Shown piece after piece: positions 1 to 8,689 of a stretch of DNA of 64,000 bases. The stretch covers positions 434,001-498,000 of the forward strand of contig CAVRYH010000013.1 of assembly GCA_963725395.1 (NCBI GenBank). Direction: 5' to 3'. Made by a program: the position numbers and the translations under genes. Under the pieces are notes generated by a model. The model did no database searches and was not told the origin of the DNA. It saw nothing but the letters and a program-made list of their open reading frames with translations. The stretch comes from Bog-756 sp963725395. GTDB lineage: Bacteria > Actinomycetota > Acidimicrobiia > Acidimicrobiales > RAAP-2. Numbering within the stretch: the stretch's first letter is position 1; each line of letters starts with the position of its first letter.

Positions 1-2
1 CC

Positions 3-737
3 GCCGCCGTGGCCGCCGGGACCGGCCCCGACGCCATCTTGTTCCCGGCCACCTATGACGGTCGGGACATCGCCGGTCGACTTTCCGTCAAACTCGATCG
101 ACCCGTGCTGACCAACGTGGTCGGACTGACCGCCTCCGACGGTCGTCTCGTTTCCGAGCACGCCATCTTCGGTGGCAGCCAGATCCTGTCGGCCGAATTC
201 ACCGGCGAGGGCCCCCAGATCTTCGTCGTCCGGGCCAAGTCGTTCCCCGCCGAGCCTTCCGGCGGCGCACCCGCGTCGGTGGTCGCCGCGCCCGCACCGG
301 ACACCGGTGTCACCAACGCGGCGCGGATCGTCGCCCGCCACGTCGAAGAGCGGACCGGTCCGAAGCTCGACGAGGCCGACGTGGTCGTGTCCGGTGGCCG
401 GGGCCTCGGTGACAAGGACCAGTACCCGTTGATCGAGGAGCTGGCCACCCTGCTCCACGGCGCGCCCGGGGCCAGTCGGGCCATCGTCGACGCGGGCTGG
501 GTTCCCTACTCGCACCAGGTCGGTCAGACCGGCAAGACGGTGAAGCCGACCGTGTATGTGGCCTGTGGGATATCAGGCGCCACCCAGCACCTGGTGGGCA
601 TGAAGAACTCGAAGAACATCGTGGCCATCAACAAGGATCAGGACGCACCCATCTTCTCGGTGGCCGACCTCGGGATCGTCGGGGATGTGCACAAGGTGCT
701 GCCCCAGTTGATCGAGGCGCTCAAGGCCCGCGGCTAG
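3..737 (+). CDS. etfA: Electron transfer flavoprotein alpha subunit (5' partial)
   Basis: C-terminal 244 or so residues of the ETF alpha subunit; the gene begins upstream of the window. ETF accepts electrons from acyl-CoA dehydrogenases and passes them to the ETF:quinone oxidoreductase. Seen directly: the FAD-binding C-terminal domain with VVSGGRGLGDKDQ, the VGQTGKTVKP segment, CGISGATQHLVGM and AINKDQDAPIF, which are characteristic of the family, and the C-terminal end GDVHKVLPQLIEAL. The stop TAG at 735-737 is followed at once by a strong hairpin. An etfB gene would be expected upstream, outside the window. Confidence 0.95.
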   Translation, partial: AAVAAGTGPDAILFPATYDGRDIAGRLSVKLDRPVLTNVVGLTASDGRLVSEHAIFGGSQILSAEFTGEGPQIFVVRAKSFPAEPSGGAPASVVAAPAPDTGVTNAARIVARHVEERTGPKLDEADVVVSGGRGLGDKDQYPLIEELATLLHGAPGASRAIVDAGWVPYSHQVGQTGKTVKPTVYVACGISGATQHLVGMKNSKNIVAINKDQDAPIFSVADLGIVGDVHKVLPQLIEALKARG

Positions 738-763
738 GTCACCGGCCCCGAGGGGCCGGTGAC
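738..763 (+). terminator. Strong hairpin after etfA
   Basis: GTCACCGGCCCC (738-749) and GGGGCCGGTGAC (752-763) form a perfect 12-bp inverted repeat around a 2-base centre, so the real loop is about 4 bases. It starts one base after the etfA stop. No U tract follows, as is common for actinobacterial terminators. Confidence 0.7.
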
Positions 764-1056
764 GGATCGAATTCCCCGACGCCGGTCGGTTGGGGGTCCG
801 GTGTGGAGCGGCGTCGGGCACTCGTGGTCGTGGGCGAGCGGTGTGGCCCGGGGGTCAACCGTTTGTGGCTGCCCCGTGCGATACTGTGCCCTCAACGTCC
901 CTCTCGCACAGATCCCTCCGGAAGTGATCTCGACCACGAACCGTCGCAGTAGCACGCCGTCTCCCGACGAGATGCTCGACGGGCTCCGGCCCCGGGGTCG
1001 CCCCTCCGGCCGGGGGCTGCGGGGATCGATGACCCGACCGTCGCCCCGGTCGCCTC
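764..1056. other. Intergenic region between etfA and the acyltransferase gene
   Basis: Together with the preceding hairpin this leaves about 320 bases without a convincing gene. A GATACT hexamer at 880-885 could be a -10 for the downstream gene, but no good -35 is visible. The open frames here have shadow-like composition and no recognisable motif. Confidence 0.4.
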
Positions 1057-2875
1057 GTGCCTAGGCCGGTAGAGGGAACCAGCCCGTATCTTCCCGGCCT
1101 CGACGGGATACGCGCCATCGCCGTCCTGTCGGTGATCGCCTTCCACCTGAACTTCGGATGGGCCCCCGGTGGTCTTCTCGGCGTGCAGGTCTTCTTCGTC
1201 CTCTCCGGCTACCTCATCACCGACCTCCTACTGGCCGAGTACCGTCGCCACCAGGGGATCGGACTGAAGCAATTCTGGATCCGGCGGGCCCGCCGTCTGC
1301 TGCCGGCCCTCTTCGTGATGCTCTTCGTGACGGTCGGCTGGGCGACCCTGTTCGACCGGAGCCAACTGGGTGCGCTGCGCAGCGACCTTCCCGCCGGGAT
1401 CTTCTACGTCAGCAACTGGTGGTTCATCTTCCACCACGTCTCCTACTTCGCCAAGTTCGGCCCGCCCTCGCCGCTCGGCCACCTCTGGTCCCTGTCCATC
1501 GAGGAGCAGTTCTACGTGATCTGGCCGCTCCTCATCCTGGTCGGGATGCGCTACGTCCGCACCAAGCGGACATTGCTCGTGGCCACCTTGGCCCTCGCCG
1601 TCGTGTCCGCCACCGAGATGGGCCTCCTCTTCTCCCCCGACGTCGATCCGACCCGGGTGTACGACGGCACCGACACGCGGGCGTTCGCGCTGCTGATCGG
1701 AGCGGCCCTCGCCATGGTGCTGCCACGCGCCAGGCGGTTCGGGCCGGTCTCCCCGAGCGCGCAGGCCCTGCTGGACGCAGTCGGCGGCCTCTCGGTGGTG
1801 GGAATCTTCGTGATGATCTCCCAGACCAACGAGTACCAGCCGTTCCTGTACCGGGGCGGGATGGTGCTCCTCGCCCTGCTCACCGCCCTGCTCATCGGGG
1901 TCACCATCCACCCCGGGTCCCACTGGCAGGCGATCCTCGGGTGGGAGCCGCTCAGGTGGATCGGAGAGCGTTCGTACGGGATCTATCTCTGGCACTACCC
2001 GGTTATCGTCATGACCACCCCGCTCAATGCCGGCTCCAACATCGGGCGGGCGACCCTCCAGATCGGAGCCACCTTCGGACTGGCCGCGCTGTCCTGGCGG
2101 TACGTCGAGCAACCCGTGCGCCACGGTGCACTCGGAGCGCAGTGGGCTCGGCTGAAGGACCACGACTGGTCGTGGCCGCGTTCTCAAGACGTGGGGGTGG
2201 GTACTCGTCGGGGGAGCGGCCCTCAACGCTGGCCTCTGCGTGGTCGGACTCTTCGGGCTGGTCTCGGCCTCCGCCGCCGACCCGTCCTCGCAGGTCACGA
2301 GCATCTTTCCCGTCGTGCACCGGCACCTCGGACCCCCGATCTCGCCGGCCACGGCGGTGTCCACCGCGGCAACGGCCCCACCGCCGGCCGGCCAGGGGGT
2401 GACGGCGATCGGGGACTCGATCATGGTCGACGCCGCGCCCTACCTCGAAGCCTCGCTCCCCGGCATCGCCATCGATGCCCAGGTGGGCCAACAGCTCTAC
2501 CAGGTCCAGGCGGCCGTTCCCCAGCTGAAGTCCGAGGGAGCGGTGGGGAACCGCCTGATCATCGAGTTGGGGACCAACGGCCCGTTCACCAGCCAGCAGC
2601 TGACGTCGCTCCTCGATTCGTTTCCCCCCATGCAGCGGATCGTCCTGGTCAACACCCGGGTCCCCCGCCCTTGGCAGCAGGAGGTGAACCAGACCATCAC
2701 CACCGTGGCCGCCTCCTACCCCAACACCGTCGTGGTCGACTGGTACGACGACAGCGCTCCCTATCCGCAGTACTTCTACCCGGACGGCGTCCACCTCGTG
2801 CCGGCCGGCGCCCAGTACTACGCGTCGCTGCTCGTCCAGGCACTCGAGGCGCCGGTCCCGCATCGTGGGTTCTGA
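1057..2875 (+). CDS. Acyltransferase-3 (OafA-like) with C-terminal SGNH domain; frameshifted
   Basis: Membrane O-acyltransferase of the OafA/YrhL type, expected to acylate a cell-surface polysaccharide or glycolipid. Seen: GTG start; N-terminal LDGIRAIAVLSVIAFHL with the family histidine, FFVLSGYLIT, LGHLWSLSIEEQFY, and about ten hydrophobic segments up to residue 355. The frame then changes: the last membrane helix (VLVGGAALNAGLCVVGLFGL) and an SGNH hydrolase domain (GDSIMVDA near 2410, ELGTNGPF near 2565, DGVHLVPAG near 2785) lie in the next frame and end at 2875. Removing one G from the G5 run at 2193-2197 joins both frames as RSQDVG-WVLVGG, so this is a one-base insertion: either a real mutation or a sequencing error. 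Without the fix the first frame would run on as nonsense to 3153. Confidence 0.85.
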
Positions 2876-2909
2876 CCACCGTTGACCCGGGGCCGACACC
2901 GCCGCCCGG

Positions 2910-2942
2910 GGCTCGACCGGCCCTGGGCGGGCCGGTCGAGCC
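2910..2942. terminator. Bidirectional terminator hairpin between convergent genes
   Basis: A perfect 14-bp stem: GGCTCGACCGGCCC (2910-2923) and GGGCCGGTCGAGCC (2929-2942) with the loop TGGGC. It sits between the SGNH end (2875) and the stop of the minus-strand gene (2945), so it can serve both directions. Confidence 0.75.
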
Positions 2943-2944
2943 GC

Positions 2945-3679
2945 TCAGACCAGCGGCCAGGGGTAGGGGGGTCGGTCACCGAGCGGTTCGGGGTACACCC
3001 CGGTCCCGATCAGCAAGCGGACCCGTTCGGACAGTGCGTCGCGTTCCGGGCCGGGGAGCAGCCGGGCGACCTCGTCGGGCAGACCGTGGGCCAGACGAGC
3101 CAGATCGTCGAGGACGGGCCCGGGCACCTCCTCGTCGGCGAAGTCCCAGATGACGGTGCGGAGCTTGTGGCGGTGGTGGAAGCAGAGCCCGTGGTCGATG
3201 GCCCACAGCCGACCGTCCGACCCCTGGAGGACATGGCCGCTCTTGCGGTCGGCGTTGTTGATCGCCACATCGAAGGCGCACAGCATCTTGAGCGTCGGCT
3301 CGTGGCCCCCTTCCTCGAGGAGGGTGAAGTAGTGCTGCTCGTAGTCGGCCTCGACGAACAGCTGCAGCGATCCGGGACCGAACGGGCCGTCGTCACGGGC
3401 CACCGTGGGGGGGACGAGGCCCCAGCCGAGTGCCTCGGACACGGCGTAGGCGGCCACCTCGCGTCGGTAGAGGCCGTCGGGGAAGTCCCACAGGGCCTGT
3501 TCGCCACTGGCCGGTTTGTACACGGCGGGGATCGGGGCGGCGCCGTCGGCTTCCAGAGCGACCAGGAAGGTCAGGTTGGAGCTCCACGGCAGTCGGCCCA
3601 CCACCGAGATGTCCCGCGTCGCGAGTTCCTCCAGTGCTGTGCCGAGCCCGGGACCGCGGTCGGGGCTCCACCCGGTCAC
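2945..3679 (-). CDS. SCO1664-family protein (PI3/4-kinase-like fold)
   Basis: A 244-residue protein of the actinobacterial SCO1664 family, whose fold resembles PI3/4- and HipA-type kinases. Function unknown; its gene is usually kept next to DUF3090 and a histidine phosphatase, near the mycothiol gene mshC in many actinobacteria (family knowledge). Kinase-like features seen: the VYKP lysine after a glycine-poor N-lobe, a FDVAINNADRKSGHVL catalytic-loop-like segment, and IDHGLCFH in the place of the metal-binding DFG. The GTG start at 3679 overlaps the upstream stop as GTGA, so translation is probably coupled. An open frame continues further upstream, but it is only the antisense-like reading of the DUF3090 gene. 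Confidence 0.85.
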   Translation of the reverse strand: MTGWSPDRGPGLGTALEELATRDISVVGRLPWSSNLTFLVALEADGAAPIPAVYKPASGEQALWDFPDGLYRREVAAYAVSEALGWGLVPPTVARDDGPFGPGSLQLFVEADYEQHYFTLLEEGGHEPTLKMLCAFDVAINNADRKSGHVLQGSDGRLWAIDHGLCFHHRHKLRTVIWDFADEEVPGPVLDDLARLAHGLPDEVARLLPGPERDALSERVRLLIGTGVYPEPLGDRPPYPWPLV

Positions 3680-4173
3680 ACGGCCGGGGGACGGTGACCG
3701 TTGGTCCGCGGGCACTCGTGGCCTGAGGGATCGAGGGGTGAGCCGCAAAGGGGGCAGGGGGGCCGGCCGGCTTCTACCAGTGAGGTGGCCTGGATGGCGA
3801 AGGCGGCCGCCTGCTCGCGCGAGATGGACAACCGGGCGATGGCCCCGGTCTCGTCCTCGGGGACCAGCTCCTCGATGACCAGGACGATCCGGTCGTCCAC
3901 CTCGTCGTAGGACACCCCGATGGTGCCGACCGCCCATGCGGGATCGGTCGGCTCCTCGAGTTCGAGGTCCTCGGGGAGCTGGCCCGGCCGCTCGCGGTCC
4001 TTCACGATGCGGGCCAGATAGTCGGCCACCACGGCCACCTGCTGCTTCTCCATCTTGAGGGTCAACAGGGTCGGACCCTGCCGGCATTGCAGGAGGAAGA
4101 GTCGGTCGCCCACCGGGCCCACGGTCCCGACGGTGACCCGGTCGGGGGACGACAGGTCGAACCCGTCGCTCAT
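3676..4173 (-). CDS. DUF3090 family protein
   Basis: A 165-residue protein matching the DUF3090 family, whose role is not established. Seen: the N-terminal FDLSSPDRVTVGTVGPVGDRLF segment (split over about residues 4-26), LQCRQG, LEKQQVA-like helices, and a C-terminal zinc-ribbon-like end with CPLCGSPLDPSGHECPRTNGH, which has three cysteines and histidines suited to binding a metal. It lies 25 bases downstream of the phosphatase gene and overlaps the kinase-like gene by four bases; all three are probably one transcript. Confidence 0.85.
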   Translation of the reverse strand: MSDGFDLSSPDRVTVGTVGPVGDRLFLLQCRQGPTLLTLKMEKQQVAVVADYLARIVKDRERPGQLPEDLELEEPTDPAWAVGTIGVSYDEVDDRIVLVIEELVPEDETGAIARLSISREQAAAFAIQATSLVEAGRPPCPLCGSPLDPSGHECPRTNGHRPPAV

Positions 4174-4198
4174 CGGTGTCGGTCCTGTTGGGCGGCAC

Positions 4199-4861
4199 TC
4201 ATGCGATGGCCAGTTCGGCGAGGGATCCGGTGGAGTTGACGGTGAGTACGTGGGGCTCGTTGGCGTGGTAGGCCACCGCCGAGACCGAGCAAGGAGCGAC
4301 GGTCAGCCTCTGGAAGAGGTCGAGCGGGGTGCCGGCGGCGGCGGCGACGGCCGCCTTGATCGGATCGGCATGGGACACGGCCACCACCGTCTCCCCGGGG
4401 TGCCGCTCGATGAGACGGGCGACAGCCGAGGTGATGCGGGCCTGCATCTCCAGAAAGGACTCGCCGCCCGGGAATCGGAACCCGCTCGGGCACCGCTGCA
4501 CCTGGCCCCACTCGGGCTGCTTGGCCAGGAGCTTGAGCTCCCCACCCGTCCAGTCGCCGAAGTCGCACTCGAGCAGCCCGCGGTCTGTGCGGACCCGCAG
4601 CCCGAGCCGGCGAGCGATCGGCTTTGCCGTCTCGGCCGTCCGCTCGAGGGGCGAGGCGTACACGGCCGAGGGTCCGACGCCGGCCGTGCCGGCGATGGCG
4701 GCGATGCGCTCGGCCACGTCTTCGGCCTGGCTCCGCCCCTCCTCTGAGAGATGGAGGCCGCGAGCCCGTCCGGGCAGGACCGTCCCCGTCGTCGGCGTCC
4801 GCCCGTGGCGAACCAGGAGGACCACGGTCGGTCGCGCGGGGTTCTTCCGTCTGGTGGGCAC
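4199..4861 (-). CDS. Histidine phosphatase (MSMEG_4193-type phosphoglycerate mutase family)
   Basis: A 220-residue histidine phosphatase. Seen: the catalytic LVRHGRT motif near residue 16, the second arginine segment YASPLERTAET near residue 70, ECDFGDWTG, and the second catalytic histidine in VAVSHADPIK near residue 165. The substrate is not known. In this subfamily the gene precedes DUF3090 and the SCO1664-type gene, as here. GTG start at 4861. A TACGGT hexamer at 4870-4875 (minus strand) lies eight bases upstream and may be the -10 of the operon. Confidence 0.9.
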   Translation of the reverse strand: MPTRRKNPARPTVVLLVRHGRTPTTGTVLPGRARGLHLSEEGRSQAEDVAERIAAIAGTAGVGPSAVYASPLERTAETAKPIARRLGLRVRTDRGLLECDFGDWTGGELKLLAKQPEWGQVQRCPSGFRFPGGESFLEMQARITSAVARLIERHPGETVVAVSHADPIKAAVAAAAGTPLDLFQRLTVAPCSVSAVAYHANEPHVLTVNSTGSLAELAIA

Positions 4862-4946
4862 GCCCGTTCACCGTACTCTGTCGGAGCACCACCCCGATCG
4901 TGACGGCGCATCCCCGTCGGGGGCGGGCGCGTGGGCCGGTGCGGGT

Positions 4947-7379
4947 TCAGGAATTGGCCGTGGCCAGGGCGCGGACCTGGGTATCTGCGCCCGTGCAGCC
5001 GTCCAGGGGACCCTCGTCCTCGGGGGGCACCGGGTCGTGATCGTGGTCCTCGTCGGACAGCTTGGACGGCCACCAGTTCCAGCGACCCAGCAGGACGACG
5101 ACCGACGGCACCAGGAGGGTGCGGACGAGGAAGGTGTCGAGCAGGATGCCGGCCGCCAGGCCCAGACCGATCTCTTGCACCTGGGTGTTGCCCGTCGCCG
5201 TGAGGACGCCGAAGGTGCCCGCCAGGATGAGGCCGGCCGACGTCACCGTGGTGCCGGTGGCCTCGACGGCCCGTTTGACGGCCACCCGGATCGGTGCGTG
5301 GTGGGCCTCTTCCCGGATACGGGTCATGACCAGGATGTTGTAGTCCTGACCCAGCGCCATGATGAAGATGAACATGAAGAACGGAAGGACGAAGTTGATG
5401 CCGTCCTGACCACCGATCAGCTCGAACACCAAAACGGCCAGTCCCAAAGAGGCGAGATACGACAGGCCCACGCTCACCACGAGGTAGATCGGGGCGATCA
5501 GGCTCCGCAGCACGATGGCCAACAAGAGGGCGAGCACCAGCATCACGATGGGGATGATCCTGAAGAGGTCACCCTGGGAGATGGACCCGACATCGGCCGC
5601 CACCGGCGCATTGCCGTTGACGCCGCTCGCCGAGGCGCCGATCGAGTGGCCCACCTCGGTGACCGCGGCACGTACGGCCGGGATGGCCGCGGCCGCGGCC
5701 GTGCTCTCCGAGGGACCGGCGGTCAGCGACGTCTCGAACTGGACGGTCCGCCCGTCGGCACTGATGTACTGGGCGGACCCCTGGTAGGCGCGGTAGGCGG
5801 CTGCCGACACGCTCACACCCGCCGGTGGAGCAGCCGGAAGCTGCGCCGCCTCTCCCAGCCCGGCCAGTTGGGTATGGGCCTCGGCGAGCTCGGCGACGCT
5901 GACCGACGTCCCGTTCGGGTCGAGGGCGCCGATGACCGACGAGAACACACCGGAACGGGCCAGCCCCTGCTGGGCCGTGGCCAGCAGCTGGGGGTCGTCC
6001 CACACCGACGTCGGGAGCCGGAACAGCACCGAGGTGGGATCGGCGACGGCCGCCGGGTAGTCGGCGGTGAGGATGGCCTGGCCCTGTCCGGAGTCCGAGG
6101 CGGCGGGGGCGGGGGGATTGTTGAACCCCGAGGGGGCGTAGGCCAGCATCAAGGCCGCGAGTCCCCCGAAGATGACCAGGCCCACGACCAGGGTGAGGAC
6201 GGGCCGACCGACCACCCGGCCCGCAATACGTCCCCACGCCCCGCCGTGGTGGTCACCCGGGCGGGGGATGCGCGGCCAGAACACGCTTCGTCCGAGTACG
6301 GCGAGCAGCGCGGGGAGCAGGGTGAGATTGGCCAGCAGAGCCACGGCGATCCCGATGGCGAGCGCGGGGCCGAGTCCCTGGTAGAGGCCGAAGGTGGCCA
6401 CCACCACCGTGGCCAGGGCGCCGATGACGGTGAGCCCGGAGAAGGTGATCGATTCGCCGACCTTGCACAGCGAGAAGGAGACGGCCTCGTCAACCTCCTT
6501 GCCCCTCCTCAGCTCCTCACGGACCCGGAAGATCAGGAAGAGGCCGTAGTCGGTGCCCGCACCGAGGAGCACCACCACCAACAAGATGGGCGTCAGGTCG
6601 GACACCTGCACCCCGATGTGGCTGGACAGGGCGATGATCGGACCGGCGGCGATGAGCGCCACCGCCGAGGGCAACAGGGCGATCACAGGAGCCAGCAGGG
6701 CCCGGAACGTGAGGAACAAGAGGGCCACGATGAATAGGACGGACAACAGCTCGGTCAGCGTCTGGGTGTGGCTGTTCTGGTTCTGTTGGTCCACGGACTG
6801 GGCCAACGAACCTGTCAGGTGCATCTCCAAGCCCGCCGGGGCCCCCGACGTGGTGAAGGTGGACCGGAGCCCGGCGACGACCGCAGCCTTCTCGCGTGCC
6901 GTGGCGGCCGAGTCCACGTTCGCCTCGATCAACGCGATTCGTGCCCGCCCGTTGGCCGACTCCCCTTCGTCGACCACCGCGGTGATCTTGGGAAGCGATC
7001 GGATGGCCTGCTCCGCCCGTACTATGGCTTCGTTGTCGGCTGAGGAGAGCGAGCCGTGCTCGACCGCGGCGACAAAGATCGTGTCCGACGTCGTCGACGA
7101 GTTGAAGGGGGAGGCCAACGTGGCAGCCTCCACGCTCGGGGCGCTGGACGGCAGGAACTGGGAGTTGCTGTTCTTCTCGACGCTGGACAGCGACGGCAGC
7201 GCCATGATGAGGACCACGGTCACCAGGATCCAACCGACGATGATCAACCAGCGGAACCGTACGGCAAACCGTCCTAGGGCGGCGAACAAGCGGTGATCCT
7301 CCTGGCGTCCATGTGGGCTCTCGACGAGGCGCACCGGTGACCGAGGGCGAGCCCCCCGGGGGACACCCACTGCCTTCAC
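4947..7379 (-). CDS. MMPL/RND-family transporter
   Basis: An 810-residue MMPL-type transporter of the RND superfamily, which in relatives exports lipids or other hydrophobic compounds across the plasma membrane using the proton gradient. Seen: first membrane helix WLIIVGWILVTVVLIMAL; an extracytoplasmic domain (SDTIFVAAVEHG...); helix cluster with GAGTDYGLFLIFRVREE, the MMPL signature; a second extracytoplasmic domain; and the second helix cluster with ALGQDYNILVMTRIREEAHH. This gives the usual duplicated layout with about 12 helices. The start is uncertain: GTG at 7379 gives an N-terminal extension of about 35 residues, and internal GTG codons near residues 16-19 are possible. No neighbouring biosynthetic genes point to a substrate. 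Confidence 0.9.
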   Translation of the reverse strand: MKAVGVPRGARPRSPVRLVESPHGRQEDHRLFAALGRFAVRFRWLIIVGWILVTVVLIMALPSLSSVEKNSNSQFLPSSAPSVEAATLASPFNSSTTSDTIFVAAVEHGSLSSADNEAIVRAEQAIRSLPKITAVVDEGESANGRARIALIEANVDSAATAREKAAVVAGLRSTFTTSGAPAGLEMHLTGSLAQSVDQQNQNSHTQTLTELLSVLFIVALLFLTFRALLAPVIALLPSAVALIAAGPIIALSSHIGVQVSDLTPILLVVVLLGAGTDYGLFLIFRVREELRRGKEVDEAVSFSLCKVGESITFSGLTVIGALATVVVATFGLYQGLGPALAIGIAVALLANLTLLPALLAVLGRSVFWPRIPRPGDHHGGAWGRIAGRVVGRPVLTLVVGLVIFGGLAALMLAYAPSGFNNPPAPAASDSGQGQAILTADYPAAVADPTSVLFRLPTSVWDDPQLLATAQQGLARSGVFSSVIGALDPNGTSVSVAELAEAHTQLAGLGEAAQLPAAPPAGVSVSAAAYRAYQGSAQYISADGRTVQFETSLTAGPSESTAAAAAIPAVRAAVTEVGHSIGASASGVNGNAPVAADVGSISQGDLFRIIPIVMLVLALLLAIVLRSLIAPIYLVVSVGLSYLASLGLAVLVFELIGGQDGINFVLPFFMFIFIMALGQDYNILVMTRIREEAHHAPIRVAVKRAVEATGTTVTSAGLILAGTFGVLTATGNTQVQEIGLGLAAGILLDTFLVRTLLVPSVVVLLGRWNWWPSKLSDEDHDHDPVPPEDEGPLDGCTGADTQVRALATANS

Positions 7380-7491
7380 CGGGTCGCCTCGGCCACTGGG
7401 GCGTGGCTTGACCCTCGCCGGTCAGCCTAGGACCGGCACCCCCCACCCCATAGGGCCGAATGGCCCGGAGAGCGTCATTTTTAGGAGATTC

Positions 7492-8628
7492 TCAAGTGCC
7501 GGTCGGGGTGGCCGAGGGGAGCCGCCGGGGCATGGGCACAGCGGTCTCCGGCCACCGGCGCCGGCTGACCCTGGCCAGCCTGTGCAGGAGGGCGATGGCT
7601 CCGGGGTCGTCGTCCCCCGGCCTGGTCTCGACCGCACCGTCGGCGACCATGCCGGCGAGGAGGTCGCGACCGGTGTCGGTCCGGACGATCGTGAGGGTCC
7701 AGTCGTTGAAGGCCCCGATGCCGCCCGTCGAGATGTCGGCGTGCTCGGCCGCGAAGTCGGGGCACGAGGTACAGCCCTCCCTGGTCCACGCGTGGGCCTC
7801 CTTGAGGGGGATCTCGTGGAACTTCCCGTCGCGGGTCCACACCTGGAACACGCCCTTGATGTTCATCTTGGTGATGTCGGCACGGGCGATCCCGTACTTG
7901 GCCTCGAACAGCTCGGGGAAGATGGCGTCGTCGAACGTCTTGGAGCACAAGAGCCCGATCGTCAGGGACAGGCGCCGGGCGATCTTGCCGGCCTTGCGTG
8001 CCTTCATCACCGGGGCGGCCGATGCCTGGCAGCCCATGCCGACGAGGGCGATTCGCTCGGCCCCGGCCTCGATGGCCAGCGGATAGGCCAACGGGTTGGC
8101 CGAGTACGTGTAGCGGGAGCCGGCGGCGGCGAGGACCTCCTCCCTGGTGGTGGCCATTCCCGGCATGGCCTTCCAGGTGGAGCCGTCCCCCTCGAGGACG
8201 GACACCAGTGCGGCGTCGATCACGTCGTGCTCGAGTGCCCAGATCAACAGCGCGGACACGAGGCCACCGTCTTGGCCCAGCTGGTGGACCTCCGGGTCGG
8301 TGGCCCGCACGAGCAGCGTGTCCGAGGACACGCCGGCCACCTCCTCGGTCGTCCGCTCGCGGCCGAAGAGGTGCGTGTCGATCTCGGGCTCCCACAGGCG
8401 GAAGCGGGGGCAGGCCCTGGTGCACATGGTGCAGCCCTTCACGCCGTGGGTGCAGCTGTCGGGTCCGCCTTCGGCGTCGATGTGGAAGGGCTTGTAGCGC
8501 CCACCGGTGTCGTCGTAGGAGAGGACGTCGTACGGGCAGGCCACCACACAGGCGGCGCATCCGGTACACAGGCCGGAGGTCACCACCTCGGTGAACAGCT
8601 CGGCCCAGTGGGGCTTCTCGGGGGGCAT
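7492..8628 (-). CDS. Coenzyme F420 hydrogenase/dehydrogenase beta-subunit family protein (FrhB-like)
   Basis: A 378-residue FrhB-type flavin/iron-sulfur protein, the family that passes electrons between F420 or ferredoxin and a partner enzyme. Seen: a ferredoxin-like N-terminus with C21-x2-C24-x2-C27-x3-C31 and a second cluster set C59, C66, C69, C73, so two [4Fe-4S] sites are possible. Then the FrhB core: GQDGGLVSALLIWAL, ALVGMGCQASAAP, and GLLCSKTFDD. Near residue 290 there is REGCTSCPDFAAEHADISTGG, the usual FrhB C-terminal signature. The protein implies an F420- or ferredoxin-using redox chain; the partner is not in the window. Promoter hexamer TAGGGT sits six bases before the ATG. Confidence 0.9.
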   Translation of the reverse strand: MPPEKPHWAELFTEVVTSGLCTGCAACVVACPYDVLSYDDTGGRYKPFHIDAEGGPDSCTHGVKGCTMCTRACPRFRLWEPEIDTHLFGRERTTEEVAGVSSDTLLVRATDPEVHQLGQDGGLVSALLIWALEHDVIDAALVSVLEGDGSTWKAMPGMATTREEVLAAAGSRYTYSANPLAYPLAIEAGAERIALVGMGCQASAAPVMKARKAGKIARRLSLTIGLLCSKTFDDAIFPELFEAKYGIARADITKMNIKGVFQVWTRDGKFHEIPLKEAHAWTREGCTSCPDFAAEHADISTGGIGAFNDWTLTIVRTDTGRDLLAGMVADGAVETRPGDDDPGAIALLHRLARVSRRRWPETAVPMPRRLPSATPTGT

Positions 8629-8634
8629 GGCCCA

Positions 8635-8640
8635 ACCCTA
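8635..8640 (-). promoter_or_regulatory. -10 element of the FrhB-like gene (leaderless)
   Basis: TAGGGT on the minus strand ends six bases before the ATG at 8628, placing the likely transcription start on the A of the start codon. GTGACC lies 17 bases upstream as a partial -35. Confidence 0.55.
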
Positions 8641-8677
8641 GCGACGGCTCCACGGGAGGTCACGCACGAGCGTTGGC

Positions 8678-8683
8678 TACCCT
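8678..8683 (+). promoter_or_regulatory. -10 element of the Fpg/Nei gene (leaderless)
   Basis: TACCCT ends six bases before the GTG at 8690. No good -35 is visible. It is back-to-back with the FrhB promoter. Confidence 0.5.
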
Positions 8684-8689
8684 CGGACG

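Noticed and set aside
2225..3153. Continuation of the acyltransferase frame to 3153
   Set aside because: Composition after the G5 run is Arg/Pro/Gly-rich and unlike a protein; the SGNH domain lies in the other frame, so this is the result of a frameshift.
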